A DNA stretch of 32,393 nucleotides, from positions 1 to 32,393 of IMG/VR virus record IMGVR_UViG_3300025030_000312, one strand, 5' to 3'. The notes below the pieces were generated by a model. That model saw only the letters and a program-made list of their open reading frames with translations, ran no database searches and had not been told where the DNA came from. Below are positions 18,885-25,180 of the stretch, piece by piece. The position numbers were made by a program, and so were the translations under genes. Numbering within the stretch: the stretch's first letter is position 1; each line of letters opens with the position of its first letter. Origin of the DNA: a virus.

Positions 18885-20129
18885 TTATAAATCAGAAAAC
18901 TTCTCTCCGAATTTATCAGCATCCTTCCTTCGCTGTTCCCGATCCACGAATGAGTACTTCCTGCTCATGTTGATATCGCTGTGATCGAGGAAATCTGCGG
19001 TTTTCCTAATGTCCTGTGTAGCTTGGTAGTAGAAGGTCCCGGCTGAGTGCTTGGTATCGTGGAAGCGCTTGTCTTCGAGCCCCGCTTCCTTTTTGACCTT
19101 CTGGAAAATGTTGTCCCAGTAGGATCTGGAGATGGGCACTTCTTTAGTTTCGCCGCAAAAGAGCCAAGGGCTTTCCTGTTCCTTCTTGGTTAGCCCCTCC
19201 AAGTAGGAATCCAGTAGGCTCCTAAGCCGAGGGATCATGTCCAGATAGTGCGTGTAGTCGCCACGCTTCCTCTTGCTCGCGGGGATGGCTAGAAGGTTTT
19301 CCTGGAGGTTCAGGTATTCCTTTTTTAATGAGCAGATGGTTTTTCTCCTGAGTCCTCCGAACGCCCCAAATCCAATTATTAACGAAGCCCTTTTATCTAC
19401 GAACTCCGCAGCCTCAAATAGCCTCGTCAATTCACCCACCGTGTAAAATTTGTCCTCCCTAGAATCGTTCTCAGGCCATGCAGAAACCGCCTGAAGCTGA
19501 TTATATTCCAGGTACCTCGTGTTATCCGGAGCTACGATCTTGGACTTCACGAAGCAGTTGATCATGTTGATGAGGGTTGACCTGGCACGGTTCACGGTCG
19601 AGTTTGAGTGTTTCAACTCGTCGCGGCAGTAGACCATGTAGGATTGGAGGTGCTGAGGCAGGAGGTCCACTACATAGACCGGGAGGCGGTCTGCAAGTTG
19701 CTTTGGGAGTGGCTTGTCCGACTTCCAACTGAAATCTCGGAAGAATGGAGTCAGGTTGCAGTTCAACCTCTGGACGTAGAAGGCGCGGGTGTCCTCGTTG
19801 GAGAGGCCTTGGAGGTAGGCGGTGTAAAGCTCTGCGGCTCGATCCCAGGTGAGCTTTTCCTTCTTCTGGTTCAACTTGAAGCGGTCGTCTACGATCTGGC
19901 CCAGGACTTGGTTGAGCCGGTCTTCCGCCTGTTTCTTGTGGATGCTGATTTGCTCCGCAATTTGCTTCCCCTCGAAGGAGTAGGAGACGCTCCAGAATTT
20001 GTCTGCTTCATTTGAGGTGCTCCCGCACTTCTTGCATGGAGGCAACTTCTTAGGAGGATCTGTGAACCGCTTCCTGGACCCACATTCGTAGCACCGGACC
20101 ACCTTAAAAATCGAACCCTTTTCTCGCAT
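18885..20129 (-). CDS. int: Tyrosine-recombinase integrase with N-terminal zinc ribbon
   Basis: A 414-residue protein behind AAGGAGGAAAGCTC. CYECG...CKKCGS (residues ~13-38) is a zinc ribbon. An SAM-like core-binding domain follows (residues ~90-200), then the catalytic domain: Arg I in GGLRRKT (R261), HDTKHSAG (H357, K360), LDHSD (H383) and RKYSF with the nucleophile Tyr392. Position 360, normally the second catalytic Arg (HxxR), is Lys; some phage integrases share this. Its own promoter (20150-20178) carries an operator in the spacer. attP lies just upstream of the gene. It integrates the phage into a tRNA-Gln gene by inference from attP. Confidence 0.93.
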   Translation of the reverse strand: MREKGSIFKVVRCYECGSRKRFTDPPKKLPPCKKCGSTSNEADKFWSVSYSFEGKQIAEQISIHKKQAEDRLNQVLGQIVDDRFKLNQKKEKLTWDRAAELYTAYLQGLSNEDTRAFYVQRLNCNLTPFFRDFSWKSDKPLPKQLADRLPVYVVDLLPQHLQSYMVYCRDELKHSNSTVNRARSTLINMINCFVKSKIVAPDNTRYLEYNQLQAVSAWPENDSREDKFYTVGELTRLFEAAEFVDKRASLIIGFGAFGGLRRKTICSLKKEYLNLQENLLAIPASKRKRGDYTHYLDMIPRLRSLLDSYLEGLTKKEQESPWLFCGETKEVPISRSYWDNIFQKVKKEAGLEDKRFHDTKHSAGTFYYQATQDIRKTADFLDHSDINMSRKYSFVDREQRRKDADKFGEKFSDL

Positions 20130-20149
20130 GAGCTTTCCTCCTTGGTTGA

Positions 20150-20178
20150 AATATAATTCAGACGTGAATGGAAGTCAA
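20150..20178 (-). promoter_or_regulatory. Integrase promoter with operator in its spacer
   Basis: Minus strand: TTGACT (20178-20173), 17-bp spacer, TATATT (20155-20150). The palindrome at 20156-20169 (ATTCAGACGTGAAT on the plus strand) fills the spacer next to the -10. Confidence 0.8.
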
Positions 20179-20188
20179 GCCCTTCGCT

Positions 20189-20211
20189 GCAATATTTGAG
20201 CAATAATTGAG
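20189..20211 (+). repeat. Arm-type site candidate 1 (23 bp)
   Basis: GCAATATTTGAGCAATAATT + GAG. Shares the GCAATA...CAAT(A/T)ATTGA frame with two copies further right. Confidence 0.6.
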
Positions 20212-20285
20212 ATTTCCCGAGTGTTCCCTATATTGGTTAAGTGGCTGGATTTGGTACTTTTATTTTATGGATTAGCTAGTTATCA

Positions 20286-20299
20286 ATTCAGACGTGATT
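20286..20299. promoter_or_regulatory. Near-perfect ATTCA-N4-TGAAT site
   Basis: ATTCAGACGTGATT. Lies in a gene-free stretch (20206-20377) that may encode a small RNA ended by the terminator at 20378. Confidence 0.5.
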
Positions 20300-20377
20300 T
20301 TAAATGCAGGATGTGATTTAAGGAAGTCTTTGTAAATCGGTTGGTTAGAGGATTTGAGGCATTTCTGTTGATAAACC

Positions 20378-20407
20378 AAAGGCCCTCTTGAATCAAGAGG
20401 GCCTTTT
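20378..20407. terminator. Intrinsic terminator left of attP
   Basis: AAAGGCCCTCTTG-AAT-CAAGAGGGCCTTTT, a 13-bp stem with U-run on the plus strand and AAA-rich start (T-run on minus). It insulates attP from the integrase side, or ends an unrecognised transcript of 20206-20377. Confidence 0.8.
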
Positions 20408-20450
20408 GATAACTGACTGATTTTATTACTTAATTCGGTTTTACCAAATA

Positions 20451-20464
20451 ATTCATTTGTGAAT
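20451..20464. promoter_or_regulatory. ATTCA-N4-TGAAT site overlapping attP
   Basis: ATTCATTTGTGAAT; its right half forms the end of the tRNA-identical segment. Confidence 0.55.
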
Positions 20465-20498
20465 CAGAATCCGTTGCCTTACCGCTTGGCGACACCCC
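20461..20498 (-). other. attP core: 5' half of tRNA-Gln(CUG)
   Basis: Read on the minus strand, from 20498: GGGGTGTCGCCAAGCGGTAA, then GGCAACGGATTCTGATTC. This is the acceptor, D-arm and anticodon part of a bacterial tRNA-Gln (anticodon CTG in TTCTGAT). Identity stops in the anticodon stem; the following ACAAATGAATT is not tRNA. There is no 3' half or T-loop, so it is not a functional tRNA gene but the typical footprint of integration into one. A TTGACA (20550-20545, minus) lies ~50 bases upstream and might supply a promoter after integration. Confidence 0.85.
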
Positions 20499-20532
20499 TA
20501 TTTCAACTACTTACGCCATTTATTTTTCCTTA

Positions 20533-20555
20533 GCAATAGTCTGTCAATAATTGAA
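20533..20555 (+). repeat. Arm-type site candidate 2 (23 bp)
   Basis: GCAATAGTCTGTCAATAATT + GAA, 35 bp right of the attP core. Confidence 0.65.
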
Positions 20556-20575
20556 TCCGAATTCCTGATCAACAA

Positions 20576-20620
20576 AAAATGCCCTACCTCGCTTCGGTGA
20601 GTCGCAAGATAGGGCATTTT
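20576..20620. terminator. Terminator of the leftward RDF operon
   Basis: AAAATGCCCTA (20576-20586) and TAGGGCATTTT (20610-20620), perfect 11 bp, with a loop that can itself fold (CTCGCTTCGGTGAG). It ends in U-runs in both directions. Confidence 0.8.
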
Positions 20621-20625
20621 GAAAT

Positions 20626-20970
20626 TCATGTCAATATTCTTTTTCGTCTTTTTTTAGGCACGGGGTCTTGCCTGGATGCTTGATGAAGTGACTTCAATTC
20701 CTCCAGGAGGATTACCGGGTCAAGCTGCCATCTTCCCCTTGGCCCAGTCTTCCACCCCGTAAGTTCGCCAAGTTCCAGCTTTCCCTTCAGCCAGCGGTCG
20801 GATTTGTTTATTTTCAGAGAGGCTTGTTTCAGGCCAATCAGCAGGGGCTCTGGTCGGTTGGGGCTGAGGGCTTCGATGGCCGCTTGGAGAATTTTTAATG
20901 TTGCTGCGTGTACCTCGGCCTGAGCCTGGAGGAGCCCGAGGAGTGCTGCTGGGTCTGCTTGAATCTGCAC
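20626..20970 (-). CDS. Small HTH-like protein, candidate excisionase (RDF)
   Basis: GTG start at 20970 (VQIQADPAALL) behind GCAGGAGGGC, 114 residues; a longer start has no ribosome binding site. N-terminal helices (LLGLLQAQAEVHAATLKILQAAIEAL) are followed by LKQASLKINKSDRWLKGKLELGELTGWKTGPRGRWQLDPVILLEEL, which follows the MerR/excisionase-type winged-helix plan (recognition helix then a GPRGRW wing). The tail is very basic (KKRRKR). Location: last gene of a leftward operon that ends 130 bp from attP. Excisionase is an inference; a transcription factor is the alternative. Confidence 0.55.
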   Translation of the reverse strand: MQIQADPAALLGLLQAQAEVHAATLKILQAAIEALSPNRPEPLLIGLKQASLKINKSDRWLKGKLELGELTGWKTGPRGRWQLDPVILLEELKSLHQASRQDPVPKKRRKRILT

Positions 20971-20985
20971 TGGAAATGCCCTCCT

Positions 20986-21008
20986 GCAATAGTCTTGCAA
21001 TTATTGAA
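20986..21008 (+). repeat. Arm-type site candidate 3 (23 bp)
   Basis: GCAATAGTCTTGCAATTATT + GAA, overlapping the translation start region of the candidate excisionase, 490 bp from the core. If the same protein binds all three, it could also autoregulate. Confidence 0.6.
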
Positions 21009-21030
21009 CTGGATTCTTTTGTTATTTCGG

Positions 21031-21186
21031 CTACTTCCAAGGAGTCCTGCTGATTATTTTTGGTTTTGCCAGCCCGATTACCTCTTCCTCGACTAAGCGG
21101 GTAGCTTGTTCGCTGGAGGCTGCTTCGATTAATAAAATGCTGGATTTCTGGGTAGTTGGGTCCACAATCTCAACCTGGAAAAGCAT
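21031..21186 (-). CDS. Hypothetical 51-residue protein
   Basis: MLFQVEIVDPTTQKSSILLIEAASSEQATRLVEEEVIG... behind TTAGGAGAATCAC. Strand-strand-helix, typical of small phage proteins that share the 'I..EA.S.EQA...V' pattern. Unknown. Confidence 0.65.
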   Translation of the reverse strand: MLFQVEIVDPTTQKSSILLIEAASSEQATRLVEEEVIGLAKPKIISRTPWK

Positions 21187-21202
21187 GTGATTCTCCTAAT
21201 TT

Positions 21203-21358
21203 CTACTTCCAAGGCCACTTGAAGATTGGGCTTGAATAATTCTCCCTGAAAAACTTCCAGGAGGCAAAATGGGATCGGCAGCAGAAGTCCAATTTGTACT
21301 TCTTGGAGTAGATCCCCTTGTGGCTGAATTGGGAGTGGCACCGGGCGCATGTTGGCAT
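21203..21358 (-). CDS. 51-residue zinc-finger protein
   Basis: MPTCARCHSQFSHKGIYSKK...DFCCRSHFASWKFF behind TAGGAGGTTCATAAAA. CxxC and a CCxxH cluster can bind one zinc. Basic, probably nucleic-acid binding. Confidence 0.65.
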   Translation of the reverse strand: MPTCARCHSQFSHKGIYSKKYKLDFCCRSHFASWKFFRENYSSPIFKWPWK

Positions 21359-21382
21359 TTTTATGAACCTCCTACTTCGATC

Positions 21383-21556
21383 CTACGCTTCACCCTCATA
21401 AGTAACAAGTTGGAAGCACCTACGTGGATTCTTGATGCAGGCCACTTCAGGCGATTCGGTTGAGCACTCGGACTGCGACTTGCAGTAGAAGCAGCACGTA
21501 TGGTTCTCCTTGAACGGATCGTAAGGACAGCAGGAGGATTTGCAACTGGCTATCAT
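21383..21556 (-). CDS. 57-residue Cys-rich protein
   Basis: Eight or more Cys (SCKSSCCPYD, HTCCFYCKSQSECS, VACIKN, RCFQL), likely a cluster- or multi-zinc-binding protein. ATG overlaps the stop of the FmdB-like gene (ATGA). Unknown. Confidence 0.65.
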   Translation of the reverse strand: MIASCKSSCCPYDPFKENHTCCFYCKSQSECSTESPEVACIKNPRRCFQLVTYEGEA

Positions 21557-21735
21557 TCCCCACCTCCATACAAATCTTTAGCCCACCCAGAGCCCTTTAG
21601 GATAAAAGTAGGTGAAGAGACGGCGCGGTGCATGAAATTACCACAGGCGCACATTTGGAACCCCTCGAAGCCGTAGGCTTCTCGAACCTCCCTAGTTTTA
21701 CTACATTTGCTGCATTTGTACTCGTACAGAGGCAT
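21553..21735 (-). CDS. FmdB-family zinc ribbon protein
   Basis: MPLYEYKCSKCSKTREVREAYGF...CACGNFMHRAVSSPTFILKGSGWAKD is the textbook FmdB/CxxC_CxxC_SSSS pattern (MP.YEY.C..CG, C.C, SSP.F...GSGW), 60 residues, full length. In bacteria the family is annotated as a putative regulator; the biochemical role is not known. Behind TAGGAGATTTACCAAA; first gene of the leftward operon under the 21820-21848 promoter. Confidence 0.85.
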   Translation of the reverse strand: MPLYEYKCSKCSKTREVREAYGFEGFQMCACGNFMHRAVSSPTFILKGSGWAKDLYGGGE

Positions 21736-21750
21736 TTTGGTAAATCTCCT

Positions 21751-21764
21751 ATTCGGATATGAAT
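21751..21764. promoter_or_regulatory. ATTCA-N4-TGAAT-like site at the FmdB-like gene
   Basis: ATTCGGATATGAAT (one mismatch), directly 5' of the gene's ribosome binding site. Confidence 0.55.
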
Positions 21765-21819
21765 TGTTTGGGCGAAACGAAAGGCCCCGCTAAAGCCCTC
21801 GATACACCCTTTGAAGAGG

Positions 21820-21848
21820 ATGTTACATCAGGTCAGGCTCGGTGTCAA
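21820..21848 (-). promoter_or_regulatory. Leftward promoter of the FmdB/excisionase operon
   Basis: Minus strand: TTGACA (21848-21843), 17-bp spacer, TAACAT (21825-21820). Confidence 0.7.
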
Positions 21849-21855
21849 GAAAATA

Positions 21856-21869
21856 ATTCACATATGAAT
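21856..21869. promoter_or_regulatory. Operator between divergent promoters
   Basis: ATTCACATATGAAT, 7 bp from the leftward -35 and 10 bp from the rightward -35. One bound dimer could act on both. Confidence 0.75.
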
Positions 21870-21879
21870 AAAAATTCAC

Positions 21880-21907
21880 TTGACAAATGACGAAAGTGTG
21901 ATACAAT
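21880..21907 (+). promoter_or_regulatory. Rightward promoter of the late operon
   Basis: TTGACA (21880-21885), 16-bp spacer, TACAAT (21902-21907). A further ATTCAC half-site overlaps its -35. Confidence 0.8.
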
Positions 21908-21934
21908 TTTTAATGAGGGAGTGTACCCTCAACA

Positions 21935-21948
21935 ATTCAGATGTGAAT
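21935..21948. promoter_or_regulatory. ATTCA-N4-TGAAT site in the late leader
   Basis: ATTCAGATGTGAAT, ~25 bp downstream of the rightward transcription start, after a small GAGGG/CCCTC hairpin, just 5' of the ribosome binding site. Confidence 0.65.
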
Positions 21949-21960
21949 GGGAGAAGAGGA

Positions 21961-22347
21961 ATGGCGATGGTCGAGATTAAGCCGGAAAAAGTCAGGAAGG
22001 ATAACAAGAACCTTTACAGGATGGAGGGGAGGGGAAAAGAGTTAGATCGTGATCTGAAGAAGCTTAGAGGCAAGAATCCTGACTATGAAGAGATTGGGGC
22101 ACTGATTGAGTACTACACGGTACTGAACTACGGAAGCGTTGATGTCTACGATGAATTGATCTTCAGGATGGATATGGAAAAATTCAAGTCGAGTTTATCT
22201 GAAAGCAACCAAAAAGTTCTGGATATGCTCACTGACCACATCCCAGTGAAAATCATTGCCGAGGACCTGCAACTCCCGGTTAAGACCGTCTACAGCAAAA
22301 TGTATAAGTTAAGAGACATGCTCGAAGATTATTTCAAGGAGGAATAA
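21961..22347 (+). CDS. Sigma-70 region-4-like late regulator
   Basis: A 128-residue protein, start at 21961 (or 21967) because upstream codons overlap promoter and operator. C-terminal half: LSESNQKVLDMLTDHIPVKIIAEDLQLPVKTVYSKMYKLRDML is a sigma-4/LuxR-type helix-turn-helix as in phage late regulators of the ArpU/RinA kind. The basic N-terminal half may contact RNA polymerase or be an oligomer domain. It is the first gene of the late operon, before terminase, where phages often put such an activator. Confidence 0.7.
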   Translation: MAMVEIKPEKVRKDNKNLYRMEGRGKELDRDLKKLRGKNPDYEEIGALIEYYTVLNYGSVDVYDELIFRMDMEKFKSSLSESNQKVLDMLTDHIPVKIIAEDLQLPVKTVYSKMYKLRDMLEDYFKEE

Positions 22348-22859
22348 TGGAAGAAGATAAAATACTCGGCACCAAATCAATCGTACCGAAGGACACCGAC
22401 GCTTTCGAATTAGCGGATTTTGAAACACCGCTTTCAACTTCAGCAGTACCGAATGTTTTGTGGAGCATCGAGAAGCACAAAGTTGCTCAACTACTGGCTT
22501 TGTCTGGGTTCTCTAAGGCCCAGATCAGCCGAGAAACAAAGGTTCCTCTTGGAGCCATCAAGAAGTGGCAGGAAAGCCAGGAGTTCCGTGACTACGTAAA
22601 CCAGTTGGTCCTCGAATCAGCAAATCTCATGAAGGCCACCCGCCTGCAGATCCTGACCAAAATCCTGAACGCCAGAATTGACGAAGCGGAAAAAACTGAC
22701 GACTACGCCCGCCTCTCCAAAGCCGACACGGTGGACATCATCAACGCGATCCGGAAAGAGACTGTTGAGGATGAGGAGAAGAAGGAGTCGAAGTACGTTC
22801 AGATCCTGGAGAAGATGGTGGAATTGACCCACCAACCAAAAACAATTGTGAACAGTTAG
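22347..22859 (+). CDS. terS: Terminase small subunit (HTH type)
   Basis: A 170-residue protein; its ATG overlaps the upstream TAA, AAGGAGGAATA ahead. AQLLALSGFSKAQISRETKVPLGAIKKWQESQEFRDYVNQLV (residues ~46-90) is the helix-turn-helix plus WxxxxEF signature of phBC6A51-type small terminases, followed by long helices for oligomerisation (LMKATRLQILTKILNARIDEA). It recognises packaging sites and feeds DNA to TerL. It is separated from terL by two membrane-protein genes. Confidence 0.8.
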   Translation: MEEDKILGTKSIVPKDTDAFELADFETPLSTSAVPNVLWSIEKHKVAQLLALSGFSKAQISRETKVPLGAIKKWQESQEFRDYVNQLVLESANLMKATRLQILTKILNARIDEAEKTDDYARLSKADTVDIINAIRKETVEDEEKKESKYVQILEKMVELTHQPKTIVNS

Positions 22860-22929
22860 GAAAAAAGGGCCAATTTTCCTCATATTAGAATATGAAATCA
22901 AATTTCAATATCTTTTACGGGGTCCTTAA

Positions 22930-23331
22930 ATGAATGCTTTTTTAGCCAAGATATTCGGCAACAGGCCTGGCGTCATTTTCAGGCTTTACATGGCAGCAGT
23001 GCTTTTTCAGTTTTCACTTCTCAGTTTCGCCTCAGTCGATTTGGCGGCTACGAATGATCTCTGCTTTGGTGCTTTCAACATGGCGCGGGATATCTCCTTC
23101 TGGCTCGGCGTGTTTTCATCGCTGGGTGCCTGCAGTTTGGCTTTTAGAAGCAAATACGTGAACTGGCCGCTAGGCATCCTACTCAGTGAATCAGCCGCAG
23201 TCCTCGCCTTCGTCACCCTCAGCTATGACTACTTGACCCGCAAGCCTCCGATCATCGCAGGTAGCGTTCTCTCCGTAACCGCCTCTATTTTCCTGATTGG
23301 AGGCCTTATCTATGAGCGAAGAAATCCTTAA
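22930..23331 (+). CDS. Four-helix membrane protein
   Basis: A 133-residue protein with four hydrophobic segments (about 18-38, 56-72, 77-97, 106-126). The ribosome binding site is weak (GGGGTCC). It overlaps the next gene by 20 bases. With the XhlA-like neighbour it may form a holin-type lysis pair, but holins of this length with four helices are unusual and no endolysin is nearby. Could instead act in superinfection exclusion. Confidence 0.65.
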   Translation: MNAFLAKIFGNRPGVIFRLYMAAVLFQFSLLSFASVDLAATNDLCFGAFNMARDISFWLGVFSSLGACSLAFRSKYVNWPLGILLSESAAVLAFVTLSYDYLTRKPPIIAGSVLSVTASIFLIGGLIYERRNP

Positions 23332-23551
23332 TTACAAAATCGAGCAGCTCGTAGAGCGAGTAGAAAAGTTGGAGGAGCACCACGAAAGGTGCGCTCAGCC
23401 GGAAGAAGGAACTCTGGCTTTGATGAAGGAGAGCTTGAAGCAGGACATAGGCAAGGTGGAGTCGAAGTTTAATTGGCTCATCACCTTGATTCTGACCACT
23501 GTGCTGGGAGCCCTAGTGACCATCTTTTTAAGTAAGATGGGGTTTAATTGA
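23312..23551 (+). CDS. XhlA/holin-like coiled-coil membrane protein
   Basis: A 79-residue protein, ATG at 23312 behind TTGGAGGCCTTATCT. N-terminal coiled coil (LNYKIEQLVERVEKLEEHH), linker, second helix, and one C-terminal transmembrane helix (WLITLILTTVLGALVTIFLSK). This is the layout of XhlA-type haemolysin/holin accessory proteins. Its TGA overlaps the ATG of terL. Confidence 0.7.
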   Translation: MSEEILNYKIEQLVERVEKLEEHHERCAQPEEGTLALMKESLKQDIGKVESKFNWLITLILTTVLGALVTIFLSKMGFN

Positions 23552-25164
23552 TGGATGCTAGAACCCGAAGTAGAAGTAAGAAAAAGGTTACCAGGAAAAA
23601 ACCAGAAATTATTGAGTACATGCAAATGCGGGGGCGGATAACCGTTCCCGCCTTCATCGACATCCTCAACGAAACCGATGCGGAATTTGAGCCCCACGAA
23701 GGACAGTGGCCGATCATCGACGCTTTTGAGGAGCGTATCCCTCCTAGTTCAGAGACGCTGGAAGTTGGAGCTGCTCATGGGCTGAATCTTGATTTCGAGT
23801 ACCGCTACCAAGTTCTTGTGGTCGCGGCGGGTCGAAGATTCGGGAAATCAGAGATCGCCTCTATTCTTGGGGCTGCTGAGATGATGGTTCCCAATGCTAA
23901 GGTGCTCATCGTCTCCAAGACCACCGAGAACTGTGAGATCATCTTCAACAAGATCAGGCTCCTGCTCATAAATCTGCTGGGTCGCGAAGAGATCATAGCA
24001 GACCGCGCTAAAGACATGGAGTTAGAACTGAGCAACGGCTCCAGCCTTCGTGTCGCCGGAAAAGATAACGTGGAAAGTAAGTTGGGACGGGCGCTGTCTC
24101 TCCTGATACTCGATGAAGCTAAATTGTACTCGAAGAAGCTCTACGAACAGATTTTATCGCCAATGCTTGCGGACTACGCTCCATACTCCCGGACGATCCT
24201 AATTTCATCCCCAGAAAATAATTGGTTCGAGGACTACTATAAGCGCGGGCAAGATGTTGAAAGTATTAGGTTTTCTGCTTTCTGGTCGATCAACATGCCC
24301 ACCCACACGAACCCAACCATCAGCCGTAAATGGCTGGAAGAACAGAAAGCCACGCTTCCTCCTGACCTCTACGACCAAGAGATTCTAGGCCTCTTCACCT
24401 CTAACGCTGGTTTGGTTTGTAGGGAGTTTTCTAAAGAGCGGAATACTTATCGCCCCGAGGAGTACCCATTCCTCTACGAGTGGCTTCATTCGGGAAATGT
24501 CATCATCAACATGATCGACTCAGGCTACTCGCACTATTTTGCGTCGGTCTGGGTCATGTACGTCGAGGAGTTGGACACCTACTTCGCCTTCGCTGAGTAC
24601 GCCAAGAATAAGACCCTGACATCCGAGCACGCTCGCTACATCAACGAGTTCGAGACTGAGAACGACCTCCAGGTTGATATCCGGTTCGCTGACCCCGCAG
24701 CCAGTCAGCAGTTGGCGGACTTCACAGAGTACGACCTCTACTTCAACAAGGCTGCGAAAGTACTCAGGGAGACCATCAATAATATCAATTCACTCTTCTT
24801 CCAGACCAGTGAGATCACAGGTAAACCGAGGCTCCTCATAAGCACTGAATGCCCTGAACTGATCAGGCAGCTTTCCTCGGTTATTTGGAAAACCGGCAAA
24901 GAGGACGAGCAGACTAAAGAACAGTCGGCTCAGGGAATCAAGCCTTTCATTCCAGACAAGGATGGCCCAGTCAGCGGAGGCAACAAGACTGACTGGGACC
25001 TCTTCGACGCCTTTCGTTATGGCCTCTTTTCATTCATCAAAAACAATAGGGTTGATGCGACGGTAATCACAACTGAAACCGGGAACCAACGAGACGCCTC
25101 CGAAGATGAATTCGACGAGATGCTGTACTCACGAGGATGGTTCCGGTTCAGTGACTCCGTTTAA
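23551..25164 (+). CDS. terL: Terminase large subunit (packaging ATPase and nuclease)
   Basis: A 537-residue protein. ATPase: Walker A GRRFGKS (94-100), Walker B LLILDEA (184-190), coupling motif SSPE (ISSPENNWF). C-terminal RNase H-type nuclease: first Asp in NMIDSGYSHY, second in IRFADPAAS, last in DWDLFDAFRYG. Length is normal for the family. It pumps DNA through the portal and cuts concatemers. The start overlaps the upstream stop by one base. Confidence 0.95.
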   Translation: MDARTRSRSKKKVTRKKPEIIEYMQMRGRITVPAFIDILNETDAEFEPHEGQWPIIDAFEERIPPSSETLEVGAAHGLNLDFEYRYQVLVVAAGRRFGKSEIASILGAAEMMVPNAKVLIVSKTTENCEIIFNKIRLLLINLLGREEIIADRAKDMELELSNGSSLRVAGKDNVESKLGRALSLLILDEAKLYSKKLYEQILSPMLADYAPYSRTILISSPENNWFEDYYKRGQDVESIRFSAFWSINMPTHTNPTISRKWLEEQKATLPPDLYDQEILGLFTSNAGLVCREFSKERNTYRPEEYPFLYEWLHSGNVIINMIDSGYSHYFASVWVMYVEELDTYFAFAEYAKNKTLTSEHARYINEFETENDLQVDIRFADPAASQQLADFTEYDLYFNKAAKVLRETINNINSLFFQTSEITGKPRLLISTECPELIRQLSSVIWKTGKEDEQTKEQSAQGIKPFIPDKDGPVSGGNKTDWDLFDAFRYGLFSFIKNNRVDATVITTETGNQRDASEDEFDEMLYSRGWFRFSDSV

Positions 25165-25180
25165 CCCAAAAGGACACCAA

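Noticed and set aside
20461-20498. A functional phage tRNA gene
   Set aside because: Only the 5' half is present; no T-arm, variable loop or acceptor 3' strand follows.
20720-21040. A 106-residue frame overlapping the candidate excisionase
   Set aside because: Its product is rich in Ser/Pro/Arg without structure, and it lacks a ribosome binding site; the other frame has both.
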